The notes: generated from the sequence alone by a model not told the origin. 36,123 bases of DNA from Acuticoccus mangrovi (GCF_016411865.1 NZ_JAEKJA010000034.1:1-36123), one strand, 5' to 3'; positions 18,116-26,638 are shown, counted from the first letter of the stretch. Program-made: numbers and translations.

Positions 18116-19462
18116 TCAGGCTGATTCGGGTTCGGCCGCGCCGTGACCGGTGCGCGGCGAGAGCATCGCGGCAAGTTCGGCGAAAGCATCGATGGACGGC
18201 GGGTTGGCCGGCGTCTGGATCAGCGCCTCGTAGATCTGCGGCACGAGCTGCACCGCGCGGTCGAGCTGCGGATCGCTGCCCACGCGGTGACCACCGATGA
18301 GGCGGAGGTCGCGCGTGTCTTCATATCGGGCGATGAGGCCACGCAGGCGCCGCGACAGATCGAGCTCGTCGGCGCGGAAGGCCCGGTCGGCAAGGCGCGA
18401 CAGCGAGGCGAGCGGGTCGACCGCCGGATAGCGCCCCGCCTCCGCGATCGGACGAGACAGCACGATGTGGCCATCGAGCGTGCCGCGCGCAGCGTCGGAA
18501 ATCGGCTCCTCCATATCGCCGCCGTCGACGAGGACGGCGAAGACGGCGGTGATCGATCCCCGCCCCGCGCCACGGCCGGCCCGCTCAGCGAGCCGGGTGA
18601 GGTCTGCGAAGACGCTCGGCGGATAGCCCCGCGAAACTGGCGGCTCCCCCGCTGCGAGCGCCACGTCACGAGCGGCGTGAGCGGCGCGCGTGAGGCTGTC
18701 GGTCACGAGGAGCACGCGCTTGCCGGCGTCGCGGAAGAACTCGGCGATGGTCATCGCCGTCAGCGGGGCGAGGCGGCGCATCATGGCGGTCTCATCGCCC
18801 GTCGCGACCACCGAGATGGTGCGCTCGCGGTGGGCGGCGAGCGGACCCTCCAGCATCTCGTTGACCTCGCGCCCGCGCTCGCCCACGAGGGCGGCCACCA
18901 CCACGTCGAACGTGGTCGCCGCCGCGATCATGCCGAGAAGGGTCGACTTGCCGACGCCCGAGCCGGCGAACACCCCCACCCGCTGCCCTTCGACGAGGGG
19001 GGCGAAGATGTCGAGCACCTTGACCCCGGTGCGCAGCGCTGTGGTGAGCGGGGTGCGCGACAGCGCGGCGGGCGGGTCGGCGTCGGCTGGCCGCGCTGCG
19101 CCTTGGATCAGCGTTCCCCCGCCGTCGAGCGGGCGGCCGAGGGCATCGACCACGCGGCCGAGCCACGTGTCGTGCGGGCGCAGCGAGAAGCGGCCGACGA
19201 GCGAGGCGCGCGCGCCGAGGAAGGCCGCGCTGCGCCGCTCGTAGAGCGCCGCCGCCACGCGGTTGCGGTCGATGCGGATCACCTCCCCGAGCGCCGGCCC
19301 GTCGCCATGTGCCACGAGAAGCTGGTCCCCCAATGCGGCGTGCGCAGAAAGGCCGCGGACCATGCGCTCGTTGGGCGCCGCCTCGTCGACCACACCCGAC
19401 AGCCGTACCGCCGGCGACGTATAGCCCGACAACAGCCCCGCAATCCGCTCCAGCGCCGCCAT
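18116..19462 (-). CDS. fliI: Flagellum-specific ATPase FliI
   Basis: FliI hydrolyses ATP to help unfold and deliver export substrates. The 448-residue protein is related to F1-ATPase beta: Walker A AGSGVGKST (166-174), the Glu of VGERGREVNE (about 193-202), Walker B RVLLVTDSLTR (Asp255), and the C-terminal helical domain. The N-terminal beta domain (about 18-95) includes GVVDEAAPNERMVRG. A GGGAGG ribosome site lies about 7 nt before the ATG. The neighbours flgF (upstream, 65-nt gap) and flgE are expected. Confidence 0.96.
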   Translation of the reverse strand: MAALERIAGLLSGYTSPAVRLSGVVDEAAPNERMVRGLSAHAALGDQLLVAHGDGPALGEVIRIDRNRVAAALYERRSAAFLGARASLVGRFSLRPHDTWLGRVVDALGRPLDGGGTLIQGAARPADADPPAALSRTPLTTALRTGVKVLDIFAPLVEGQRVGVFAGSGVGKSTLLGMIAAATTFDVVVAALVGERGREVNEMLEGPLAAHRERTISVVATGDETAMMRRLAPLTAMTIAEFFRDAGKRVLLVTDSLTRAAHAARDVALAAGEPPVSRGYPPSVFADLTRLAERAGRGAGRGSITAVFAVLVDGGDMEEPISDAARGTLDGHIVLSRPIAEAGRYPAVDPLASLSRLADRAFRADELDLSRRLRGLIARYEDTRDLRLIGGHRVGSDPQLDRAVQLVPQIYEALIQTPANPPSIDAFAELAAMLSPRTGHGAAEPESA

Positions 19463-19527
19463 CGGTGCCTCCCTATTATGTGGTTGGTCTCAGGCGGCCG
19501 CGCTCCTCAGCGCTGCGGCCAGAGGGA

Positions 19528-20250
19528 TCAGTCGCCGCCCAGAACCCTGACCGCCTGCTCCATCGACTGCTGCCGATCGTTGAGAACGGCGTTGCCGTAT
19601 TCGAACGCGCGCTGAATCGCGATCATCTCGGTGATGAACTCGATGGCGTTGACGTTGGAGCCCTCGCGGAACCCCTGCTTCACGCCGTTGGCGGCGCGGT
19701 CCACCACCGGCTCACCCGGAACATTGACAAGAAGGGCGGTGTCCCCGTAGCGCTTCAGCCCGGCTTCCGGCCCGAGGGCGAAGAGACCCAGAACGCCGAC
19801 GTTTCGGCCCGCCTGGGACATGCGACCGTCGGCGCCGATCACCACCGGCCCGGCGGCAAGGTCGATGGCGATGGGGGCACCGCCTTCGTCGACCACGCCG
19901 TAGCCCGTCATCGTGGTGAGATCGCCCTCCGGCGTCACCGTGAAGCGCCCGTCGCGGGTATAGGCGAGGCCGGCCGGCGTCTCGATCCCGAACCAGCCCT
20001 CGCCGACGATCGCGACGTCGAGCGGATTGCCGGTTTCCTCCACCGGACCGGCGGAGAGATCGAAGAAGGTTCCGCCGGATTCGGCGAAGGCCACCCGGTC
20101 GCGCCCGTAGTCGGAAAGGACGGTGGAGAAATCCACCGCCTCGGCCCGAAAGCCGCCGGTGCGCATGTTGGCGATGTTGTTGGCCACCGTGTCGAGGCGG
20201 GCCTCCATCGCCATCAGACCGGAGAGCGCGACATAGACGTCAGACGGCAT
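19528..20250 (-). CDS. flgF: Proximal rod protein FlgF
   Basis: FlgF is a subunit of the proximal rod. The 240-residue product starts with MPSDVYVALSGLMAMEARLD, contains the motif NNIANMRTGGFRAEAVDF and the beta domain NPLDVAIVGEGWFGIETPAG, and ends with NVNAIEFITEMIAIQRAFEY and AVRVLGGD. These are the FlgF/FlgG-type axial features; the length (240) and lack of the FlgG hallmark end favour FlgF. The ATG directly follows the TGA of the DUF1217 gene, so it is in the same transcript. Confidence 0.93.
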   Translation of the reverse strand: MPSDVYVALSGLMAMEARLDTVANNIANMRTGGFRAEAVDFSTVLSDYGRDRVAFAESGGTFFDLSAGPVEETGNPLDVAIVGEGWFGIETPAGLAYTRDGRFTVTPEGDLTTMTGYGVVDEGGAPIAIDLAAGPVVIGADGRMSQAGRNVGVLGLFALGPEAGLKRYGDTALLVNVPGEPVVDRAANGVKQGFREGSNVNAIEFITEMIAIQRAFEYGNAVLNDRQQSMEQAVRVLGGD

Positions 20251-21036
20251 TCATAGACCTCCAAGGCGAAGCGAGTTGAGCGACAAAGCGAGATCGAGCG
20301 AGATGGTGGGGCTCGTATTGCCCGTGATGCCGAAGAGGCTCAGCACGGGATCGCTCGCCCCGCTCTCGGCCGCGTCCCAAAGCGCGGTGAAGCGCGTCAG
20401 GAGACGGTCGACCTCCGCCGGGTCCTTGAGCGAGGCGATGTCGAGCCGTTCGGTGAGCACCTCCGCCTGGCGGTCGATGTCGACGGCGGCGAAGGCGGTC
20501 GGCAGTCCCAACAGGGTACGCACCACTTCGGAAAGGGCGGAATCGGCGAGAATATCGAACGCGTTGTCGATCTCCGGCGCCATCCGCGCGAAATAGAGGG
20601 CGAGGCGTACCCCGTCCCCGTCGCGGCTGCCGGCGTCCGTCTCGAGCGTTTGGCGCACGTAGCGATCGACCACCGCCTCGCCGGCGGCGACGCGCTTCAT
20701 GGTGAGATCGCCGTACGACTCGAAGTCGAACACGCGGGCGAACTCGCGCAGCCGCTGGTCGCTGGTGCGGTTGGCGAGCGAGTCGGGATCGGTGACGCCC
20801 TCTTCGAGGATCTTGCGGATGTAACCCTTGGCGTAGGCGAGATCGGCGAGGCCGAAGGCCGTCATCGCGTAGCGGAAGAGGCGGCTATCGGCGAGAAACT
20901 CGTCGATCGACGTCACGTCGCCGTAGTGCTCGCGATAGTAGGCGGTCTCCAGCTTGACCGGCGCCTGGTTGGCCGTAACGGCGAGCGATCGGTCGAGATT
21001 GCGTGCGATCAGGCTGTAGCTTGCTGCGACAGACAT
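20251..21036 (-). CDS. DUF1217 flagellar-cluster protein
   Basis: This 261-residue protein matches the DUF1217 family, which is found at flagellar loci of alphaproteobacteria. Visible features are a Tyr-rich N-terminal segment (KLETAYYREHYGDVTSIDEF), the 'f-nD-rLf-yam-afGL' type segment (LADSRLFRYAMTAFGLAD), RFARVFDF-like FARVFDFESYG, and a C-terminal LTRFTALWDA. It has no signal peptide or membrane segment. Its function is not established; being first in the flgF-fliI transcript, next to the divergent promoter region, it is probably co-expressed with rod and export genes. The start at 21036 has only a weak ribosome site. Confidence 0.82.
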   Translation of the reverse strand: MSVAASYSLIARNLDRSLAVTANQAPVKLETAYYREHYGDVTSIDEFLADSRLFRYAMTAFGLADLAYAKGYIRKILEEGVTDPDSLANRTSDQRLREFARVFDFESYGDLTMKRVAAGEAVVDRYVRQTLETDAGSRDGDGVRLALYFARMAPEIDNAFDILADSALSEVVRTLLGLPTAFAAVDIDRQAEVLTERLDIASLKDPAEVDRLLTRFTALWDAAESGASDPVLSLFGITGNTSPTISLDLALSLNSLRLGGL

Positions 21037-21217
21037 GGTGTCTCTCCAGGTGATGCCGTCGCCGGCGCGTTCCTTTCATCGCCAATCTTGCGCCGAAGGC
21101 TGGTGTGGGGCTTGCGCCGTCGCGCGTTCCGATCCGATCGGCGATAGCTGCTTTGCCGACAGGCTCGCGCAAGGCTCCGGGGCTCTACTCCCATCGCTTC
21201 ATACGGGAGATGAACTC
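21037..21217. promoter_or_regulatory. Divergent intergenic region between the two flagellar operons
   Basis: This 181-bp spacer lies between the minus-strand DUF1217-flgF-fliI operon and the plus-strand motA operon and must hold promoters for both. Two direct copies of CTTGCGCCG occur at 21087-21095 and 21111-21119, 24 bp apart, and an 8-bp palindrome CCGATCGG at 21134-21141 sits next to them. I cannot identify a sigma-54 or FliA-type promoter with confidence. Confidence 0.6.
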
Positions 21218-22084
21218 TTGGCAGTCTTACTTGGTCTCGTCATCGGTATCGGATCGATGCTGGGTGGCTTCATGGCGATGGGTGGCCACATCGAGGTCAT
21301 CTGGCAGCCATTTGAATTCCTGATCATCTTCGGCCTCGCCGCCGGCATCTTCATCATCGCCAACCCGCTGGCGATGGCGAAGAAGACCATGAAGGCGGTG
21401 ATCGACGCGGCGGCCGGCAAATCGCCCAAGCGCAAGGAGCTCCTGGAACTCCTCGGTGTGCTCTTTGCCCTGATGCGCGACCTCAAGGCGAAACCGCGCA
21501 ACGAGGTGGAGGCGCACGTCGACAATCCCGACGAGTCGGAGCTCTTCAAGCAGTTCCCCAATATCTTGAAGGACAAGCTGCTGCTCAACTTCATCTGCGA
21601 CTATGTGCGGTTGATCCTGATCGGCAACGCCCGCGGCTTCGAGATCGAGAGCCTGATGGATCAGGAGATCGCGACGATCCGCAAGGAGAAGATGAAGCCG
21701 GCACTGGCGCTCGGCGAGATCGCCGACGCGCTGCCCGCGATCGGCATCGTCGCGGCCGTCCTCGGCATCGTGAAGGCGATGGGAGCGATCGACCAGTCGC
21801 CGGAGATCCTCGGCGGGCTCATCGCCTCCGCCCTCGTCGGCACCTTCATCGGCATCCTGTCGTCCTACGCCTTCTTCTCGCCCATGAGCTCCAAGATCAA
21901 GACGATCGGCGAGAAGCAGATGAAGCCCTTCCTGATCACCAAGCAGGCGCTGCTCGCCTACATCAACGGGGCGATGCCGCAGATCGCCCTCGAGCACGGC
22001 CGCAAGACCATCGTCGCCGACTACCGCCCCTCCATCGACGAGGTGGAGCAAGAGGCGCTGGGCGGCGGTCAGAAGGCGGCGTGA
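21218..22084 (+). CDS. motA: Flagellar stator protein MotA
   Basis: MotA is the inner-membrane stator subunit that, with MotB, converts ion flow into torque. The 288-residue protein starts with a TTG codon, chosen for the match to the family N-terminus (VLLGLVIGIGSMLGGFMAMG) and a GGGAGA ribosome site about 8 nt upstream. Other signatures are GNARGFEIESLMDQEIATI and the proline-containing membrane segment EIADALPAIGIVAAVLGIVK. No motB is in the window. It opens the plus-strand operon. Confidence 0.94.
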   Translation: MAVLLGLVIGIGSMLGGFMAMGGHIEVIWQPFEFLIIFGLAAGIFIIANPLAMAKKTMKAVIDAAAGKSPKRKELLELLGVLFALMRDLKAKPRNEVEAHVDNPDESELFKQFPNILKDKLLLNFICDYVRLILIGNARGFEIESLMDQEIATIRKEKMKPALALGEIADALPAIGIVAAVLGIVKAMGAIDQSPEILGGLIASALVGTFIGILSSYAFFSPMSSKIKTIGEKQMKPFLITKQALLAYINGAMPQIALEHGRKTIVADYRPSIDEVEQEALGGGQKAA

Positions 22085-22091
22085 GGCAATC

Positions 22092-23006
22092 ATGAGCGAG
22101 TCCGTCTCCGACAAGCTGCTCGACGCCGCCGGCATCCAGATCGACCGGCTGCCCATGCTGCCGGTCATCTTCGACCGCGTCGCCAACCAATGCGTGGAGC
22201 AGATGCGGGCCATCGCCGCCTCGCCCTGCTACTTCTCGATGAGCCACATCGAGCAAGGCCGCGTCGGCGATCTTCTGGAGCCCTACGAGGCCAACGCCGT
22301 CGCCGCCATCCTGGACGTGCCGGAGTGGGACTCGGAGGTTGTGCTCGGGTTCGACCGCGACTTCATCTTCACCATCGTGGAGGTGATGTTCGGTGCCGAC
22401 GGCAACGAGATGCCGGAGGAGGACGGGCGCACCTTCTCCAACATCGAGATGAAGATCTGCGCCAAGCTCGCCGAGATGATCTGCGGCACGCTGTCCGCCG
22501 CGTTCGCGGTGGCGACCAAGGCGAGCTTCCGCCTGGAGCGGCTCGAGACGCGCATGCACTTCGCCGTGGTGGGTCGGCGCAACGCCCAGGCCGCGGCCGC
22601 CAAATTCCTCGTGCAGGCCATCAATCGCGGCGGCGAGATGTTCGTCATCCTGCCCCACTCCGGCCTCCAGATGGTGCGCCGCTCGCTGTCCTCCACCTCC
22701 GGCAACGAGACCACCAATCGCGACCCCAACTGGATGAAGCAGATGCAGGCCGGCGTCACGCGCGCCGAGGTGGGCCTGCGCGCGATCCTCGCCGAGAAGG
22801 AGCTGACGCTCGGCGACATCGCTCGCCTCGCCCCCGGCCAGGTCATCTCACTCGCCGCCACCCCGAAGACGCCGGTCAAGCTCGAAGCCAACGAGCAGCC
22901 GCTCTTCTGGTGCCAACTCGGCCAGGCGGAGGGTGTCTACAAGCTGCGCATCGACGACGTGTTCGACCCGGAACAGGAGCTGTTAGGTGATATCCTCAAT
23001 CATTGA
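22092..23006 (+). CDS. fliM: Flagellar motor switch protein FliM
   Basis: FliM is the middle part of the C-ring that binds phospho-CheY in many bacteria. The 304-residue product aligns from the middle domain: GIQIDRLPMLPVIFDRVANQ, VMFGADGNEMPEEDG, KICAKLAEMICGTLSAAF, and a C-terminal SpoA (FliN-like) domain with LTLGDIARLAPGQVISLAA and LFWCQLGQAEGVYKLRI. The N-terminal peptide with the usual LSQ-EIDALL motif is not present: only about 17 residues precede the middle domain. FliM is divergent throughout, as in rhizobia. The start follows motA by 7 nt with a GAGG site. Confidence 0.92.
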   Translation: MSESVSDKLLDAAGIQIDRLPMLPVIFDRVANQCVEQMRAIAASPCYFSMSHIEQGRVGDLLEPYEANAVAAILDVPEWDSEVVLGFDRDFIFTIVEVMFGADGNEMPEEDGRTFSNIEMKICAKLAEMICGTLSAAFAVATKASFRLERLETRMHFAVVGRRNAQAAAAKFLVQAINRGGEMFVILPHSGLQMVRRSLSSTSGNETTNRDPNWMKQMQAGVTRAEVGLRAILAEKELTLGDIARLAPGQVISLAATPKTPVKLEANEQPLFWCQLGQAEGVYKLRIDDVFDPEQELLGDILNH

Positions 23007-23886
23007 CTTCGTCCTCCTCTCCGCCCTCGCCGCGACGTCGGGGTGCGTGCTCCTGATGTATCGGCGCCTGCAGCGCTTCGACGCCCTGCAGGGAGTGGCG
23101 GCCAAAGAGTTCGCCCGCTCCTCCGAGGCGCTCGATCGGGCCCGCGAGGCGATCCAGGATCTCCAGGCCGACGGGGGCGACATGGCCGTCGCCCTCGCAT
23201 CCCGCCTCAACGAGGCACGCGTCGTGATGAACGACATCGACCAGGCGACGACCCGGACGATGGAGACCTTCCTCGCAAGCCCCGCCGCGGCGATGCCCGC
23301 CACCAGCGAGCCCGCACCGCTTGCGCCCGACGCGCCGGCATCTCCCCCCCGTGCCGAAGCGCCCGGCGCCGAGGCGCCCGCAAGGAGCCCGGCCTCGTCG
23401 GCGACGACGGTCGCCGAGCGCATCCGCAAGGCGGCGCGGGTCGGCGCCGAGCGCCCGCGCGCCGGCGAGCAGACGCCGGCCCAGCCGCCGAGGGCGCAGG
23501 ATCCCGCCGGAGCCCCTCCGCAACCGATGCCCCCTCGCATCCAGGATGCCGGCTTTCCCCGGATCCATCGGACGCCGGAGGGCGATGCGGCGACCCCCGC
23601 CTTCGTCGCCACGACGCCCATAGGTGGCGACGCGCGCCGCAGCGCCACCGCCCGCTACGCCAAGCCGACACCGACGGGTCCGGTGATGATGGTGGTGAAG
23701 CCGAGCTCCGACACGACGGAGAGCGAAGAGGGAAACGAAAGTGCCCTTCCCGCCGCCGCTCGCAGCGCGCCGTGGACCCCGCCCAAACCGGCGACGGTGT
23801 CGCGCGCCAACGGCCGGGAGAACGCCCCCGCGTCCCGCTCCTTGACCTGGAGCGAACTCGCCAAAGCGGCTCACAACGCCGGCTGA
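22987..23886 (+). CDS. Membrane-anchored protein between fliM and fliN (DUF6468-like)
   Basis: This 299-residue protein starts with GTG, supported by AGGAG about 8 nt upstream, and overlaps the fliM end by 20 nt. Residues 2-24 (SIIDFVLLSALAATSGCVLL) form one membrane segment, followed by YRRLQRFDALQGVAAKEFAR and a helical stretch to about residue 95. This arrangement resembles the alphaproteobacterial DUF6468 proteins that I recall beside fliM and fliN. From about 96 to 285 it is an Ala/Pro/Arg-rich disordered region, and it ends with a short predicted helix, SLTWSELAKAAHNAG. Function is unknown; position suggests a role at the switch or basal body. Confidence 0.72.
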   Translation: MISSIIDFVLLSALAATSGCVLLMYRRLQRFDALQGVAAKEFARSSEALDRAREAIQDLQADGGDMAVALASRLNEARVVMNDIDQATTRTMETFLASPAAAMPATSEPAPLAPDAPASPPRAEAPGAEAPARSPASSATTVAERIRKAARVGAERPRAGEQTPAQPPRAQDPAGAPPQPMPPRIQDAGFPRIHRTPEGDAATPAFVATTPIGGDARRSATARYAKPTPTGPVMMVVKPSSDTTESEEGNESALPAAARSAPWTPPKPATVSRANGRENAPASRSLTWSELAKAAHNAG

Positions 23887-23925
23887 CCCCACCCCACCGC
23901 CGACCCTCACAACAGGAGAGCTCCG

Positions 23926-24240
23926 ATGTCCGAAGACGAGAGCCCCATCCACGCCTCCGCCACCCCCGGCTCGCAGGAGCCGTCCATCGACACCATCCTG
24001 CGCATCCCGGTGGTGATCCAGGTGGTGCTCGGCTCCGCCACGATGCCCGTCGCCAACCTCATGAAGCTCGGCCGCGGCCAGGTGGTCTCCCTCGACCACC
24101 GCGTCGGCGAGCCGGTCGACATCGTCGTCAACGGCCGCGTCATCGCCCGCGGCGAGGTCGTGGTGGTCGACGACGATTCCTCCCGGTTCGGCGTGTCGCT
24201 GACCGAGATCGTCGGCCCGAACATCGGGGACGATCGCTAA
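23926..24240 (+). CDS. fliN: Flagellar motor switch protein FliN
   Basis: FliN forms the lower C-ring with FliM. The 104-residue protein has a short acidic lead (1-20) and a complete SpoA domain: ILRIPVVIQVVLGSATMPVA, NLMKLGRGQVVSLDHRVGEP, VDIVVNGRVIARGEVVVVDD, RFGVSLTEI. This matches the family core closely. A GGAGAG ribosome site precedes the ATG, and fliG starts two bases after its stop. The order fliM-orf-fliN-fliG is normal for the group. Confidence 0.95.
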   Translation: MSEDESPIHASATPGSQEPSIDTILRIPVVIQVVLGSATMPVANLMKLGRGQVVSLDHRVGEPVDIVVNGRVIARGEVVVVDDDSSRFGVSLTEIVGPNIGDDR

Positions 24241-24242
24241 CC

Positions 24243-25265
24243 ATGGCACCGGCCCCCGCCCTCCGCCACCGCCCGATGACCAACGTGGAAAAGGTCGCCA
24301 CCGTTCTCATGACGATGGGTCAGGAGGCGGCGGGCCACGTGATGCGGCACCTCGACCCTCAAGAGCTGCGCACGATCACCCACGCGATGGCCGAGCTGCG
24401 CCCCGTCCCGGTGACGCAGGTTGAAAGCCTGGTCGAGGAATTCGTCGAGCAATACGGCCTCGGCACCAACCTCGTGGGCGACACGGCCATGGTCCAGAAG
24501 ATGCTCGCCGGCATCCTGCCGCCCGATCAGATCGCCGAGATCATCGCCGAGATGGAAGGGCGGGTGAACCAGTCGATCTGGGACCGCATCTCGTCCGTGT
24601 CGGAGGGCAGCCTCGTGTCCTACCTTCTCAACGAGCACCCGCAGACCACGGCGCTCGTCTTGTCGAAGCTCCACCCCATCACGTCCGCCAAGGTGATGGG
24701 CGAGCTGCCGAAGGACCTGCGCGACGGCATCGCGCGCCGCATGCTCACCTGCAAGGCGGTGGTCGACGACGCCCTCAAGATCGTGGAGAAGGCGCTCCAC
24801 GAGGACTTCACCGTCAACCTCTCGCTCAACATGGGCGGCGACAGCCATGCCCGCATGGCCGACATCATCAACAAGATGGAGCGCGAGCAGATGGAGGGCG
24901 TGCTCGACGGTCTGACCGTGACCCACCCGAAGTCGGCCGAAATCCTGAGGTCGTTGCTCTTCACCTTCGACGACATCGTGAAGCTCAATCCGAAGTCGCT
25001 CACCACGCTGTTCGACGCGATCGACAACAGCGACCTCGTGATGGCGCTGAAGGGCACGGAAGCGGGTTTCCGCAACCAGGTCCTCTCCTGCCTCGCCTCG
25101 CGGACCCGGCGCATGGTCGAACAGGAGCTCGCCACCGGCGAGGCGGCGACCCAGCGCGAGGTCAACGAAGCCCGCCGCAAGATCACCGACCTCGCCCTCA
25201 CGATGGGGCAGAAGGGCGAGATCGATCTTGCGACCAGCGACGAGGACGGCGCGCTCGTCCAGTAG
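24243..25265 (+). CDS. fliG: Flagellar motor switch protein FliG
   Basis: FliG connects the MS-ring to the C-ring and contacts the MotA stator. The 340-residue product has the three armadillo-like domains: an N-terminal one (EKVATVLMTMGQEAAGHVMR), a middle one with the diagnostic EHPQTTALVLSKL motif, and a C-terminal charged torque helix (SLTTLFDAIDNSDLVMALKG, FRNQVLSCLASR, RRMVEQELATGE). ATG at 24243 is chosen because it starts two bases after fliN and matches the family length. The frame is open much further upstream but only shadows other genes. Confidence 0.96.
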   Translation: MAPAPALRHRPMTNVEKVATVLMTMGQEAAGHVMRHLDPQELRTITHAMAELRPVPVTQVESLVEEFVEQYGLGTNLVGDTAMVQKMLAGILPPDQIAEIIAEMEGRVNQSIWDRISSVSEGSLVSYLLNEHPQTTALVLSKLHPITSAKVMGELPKDLRDGIARRMLTCKAVVDDALKIVEKALHEDFTVNLSLNMGGDSHARMADIINKMEREQMEGVLDGLTVTHPKSAEILRSLLFTFDDIVKLNPKSLTTLFDAIDNSDLVMALKGTEAGFRNQVLSCLASRTRRMVEQELATGEAATQREVNEARRKITDLALTMGQKGEIDLATSDEDGALVQ

Positions 25266-25300
25266 CGCGGTCCCGCCCCGTTGGCCTCCAACCACCACGA

Positions 25301-25327
25301 CCGCTCCGTGACGACGTCGCGGAGCGG
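25301..25327 (+). promoter_or_regulatory. GC-rich inverted repeat in the fliG-flhB spacer
   Basis: CCGCTCCG (25301-25308) and CGGAGCGG (25320-25327) form a perfect 8-bp stem with an 11-nt loop, 36 nt after the fliG stop. No U-tract follows, so it is not a standard intrinsic terminator. It could be an mRNA processing or stabilising structure, or an operator. Confidence 0.4.
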
Positions 25328-25382
25328 CCGCCCCGCCGCCCCGTCGGCCCGACGCGACGCCGAAACAGCTCCTGAGGATAGC

Positions 25383-25490
25383 ATGGCGGGTACCACCCTC
25401 TCTGCGAAGCAAGGCGAGCGGCGACGCGCTGCGTCCGTCTCCGGCGGACGCATTACCGCCGCGCGACACCGGGGAGCCAGCGCGCGGTGA
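25383..25490 (+). CDS. Possible small ORF overlapping the flhB start
   Basis: An ATG at 25383 opens a 35-codon frame ending in TGA at 25488-25490, which overlaps the flhB GTG start by the coupled-gene pattern GTGA. A GAGGA ribosome-site-like stretch lies about 4 nt upstream of the ATG. The predicted peptide is Arg/Ala/Ser-rich, with no recognised domain. It may be a leader peptide coupling flhB translation to fliG, or simply chance in GC-rich DNA. Confidence 0.3.
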   Translation: MAGTTLSAKQGERRRAASVSGGRITAARHRGASAR

Positions 25491-26584
25491 GCGAGAAACC
25501 GGACAGCTCGGAGCGCACGGAAGAGGCCACCCCGAAGAAGATCGAGGACGCGCTCAAGAAGGGGCAAACTCCCTTCTCGCGCGAGGCTCCGGCCTTCGCC
25601 TCCCTTCTCGGCATCCTCGTCGTTCTCGGCATCCTGGCGGCGGAGCAGACGCGCGACCTCGTCGCTCACCTCGCCCTCCTCCACGACAACGCCGGCGCCT
25701 ACCCGCTCAACGACGGGGCCGACGCCACCGCCATCTTCCTCCAGGTCTATCGGGCCTCGGCGATCTTTCTCCTGCCGGTCGTCATCCTGCTCGCGATCTT
25801 CGGCGTGGTGGCGGCGCTCGCCCAGTCCTCGCCGCGGATCGTCGCCGAGCGGATCCGGCCCAAGCTCGAGCGCCTCTCGGCGATCGCCGGCGCCAAGCGC
25901 ATCTTCGGCAGCCAGGGGCTCGCCGAGTTCCTGCGCTCGCTCTTCAAGTTCGCCGTCGTCGGCGCCATCGCCTTCAGCCTCCTCGGCTCCGAGCTGCCCA
26001 CCCTGGTGCGCGCCGTGTTCGTCGATCCGGCGCTGCTGCCCACGCAGATCCTCGCCATCGCGACGCGCCTGCTCGCGGTGGTGTGCACGGCCACGATCAT
26101 CCTCGTCGCCGCCGATCTCGTCTGGACCCGCATCAAGTGGCGGCGAGACCTCAAGATGACGCGGCGCGAGGTGAAGGACGAGCTCAAGCAGAGCGAGGGC
26201 GACCCGATCCTCAAGGCCCGCATCCGCTCCGCCCAGAAGGACCGATCGCGTCGGCGCATGCTGACGGCGGTGCCCCAGTCCACCGTCGTGATCGCCAACC
26301 CCACCCACTACGCCGTCGCCCTCAGCTACACGCGCGACACCGGCGGCGCCCCGCGCCTCGTCGCCAAGGGCATGGACCTCGTCGCCCTCAAGATCCGCGA
26401 GATCGCCGAGAAACACCATGTCCCGGTGGTCGAGGATCCGCCTCTTGCACGTGCGCTTTATTACGCTGTCGAAGTAGAGCGCTTCATTCCCGAGGACTTC
26501 TATCGGGCCGTCGCGCAGGTGCTCTACCACGTCTACAGCCGCGACGGCGCCGGCGCGTCGCCGTTCCCGCGAGGATCGGCATAA
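25487..26584 (+). CDS. flhB: Flagellar export switch protein FlhB
   Basis: FlhB controls substrate order in the flagellar exporter through autocleavage. The 365-residue protein has the cytoplasmic N-terminal stretch EEATPKKIEDALKKGQTPFS, four membrane segments (about 37-53, 90-112, 153-170 and 187-212), and a cytoplasmic C-terminus with the cleavage motif NPTH at 271-274 (VVIANPTHYAVALSY). The GTG start has a GGGGAG site about 10 nt upstream. A 221-nt spacer separates it from fliG, unusually long for this operon. Confidence 0.95.
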   Translation: MSEKPDSSERTEEATPKKIEDALKKGQTPFSREAPAFASLLGILVVLGILAAEQTRDLVAHLALLHDNAGAYPLNDGADATAIFLQVYRASAIFLLPVVILLAIFGVVAALAQSSPRIVAERIRPKLERLSAIAGAKRIFGSQGLAEFLRSLFKFAVVGAIAFSLLGSELPTLVRAVFVDPALLPTQILAIATRLLAVVCTATIILVAADLVWTRIKWRRDLKMTRREVKDELKQSEGDPILKARIRSAQKDRSRRRMLTAVPQSTVVIANPTHYAVALSYTRDTGGAPRLVAKGMDLVALKIREIAEKHHVPVVEDPPLARALYYAVEVERFIPEDFYRAVAQVLYHVYSRDGAGASPFPRGSA

Positions 26585-26638
26585 CACCTTTTGCGTCAGC
26601 CCCGGACAAGCTCGCCCCCTTAGGTTCGAGGCGTTCAG

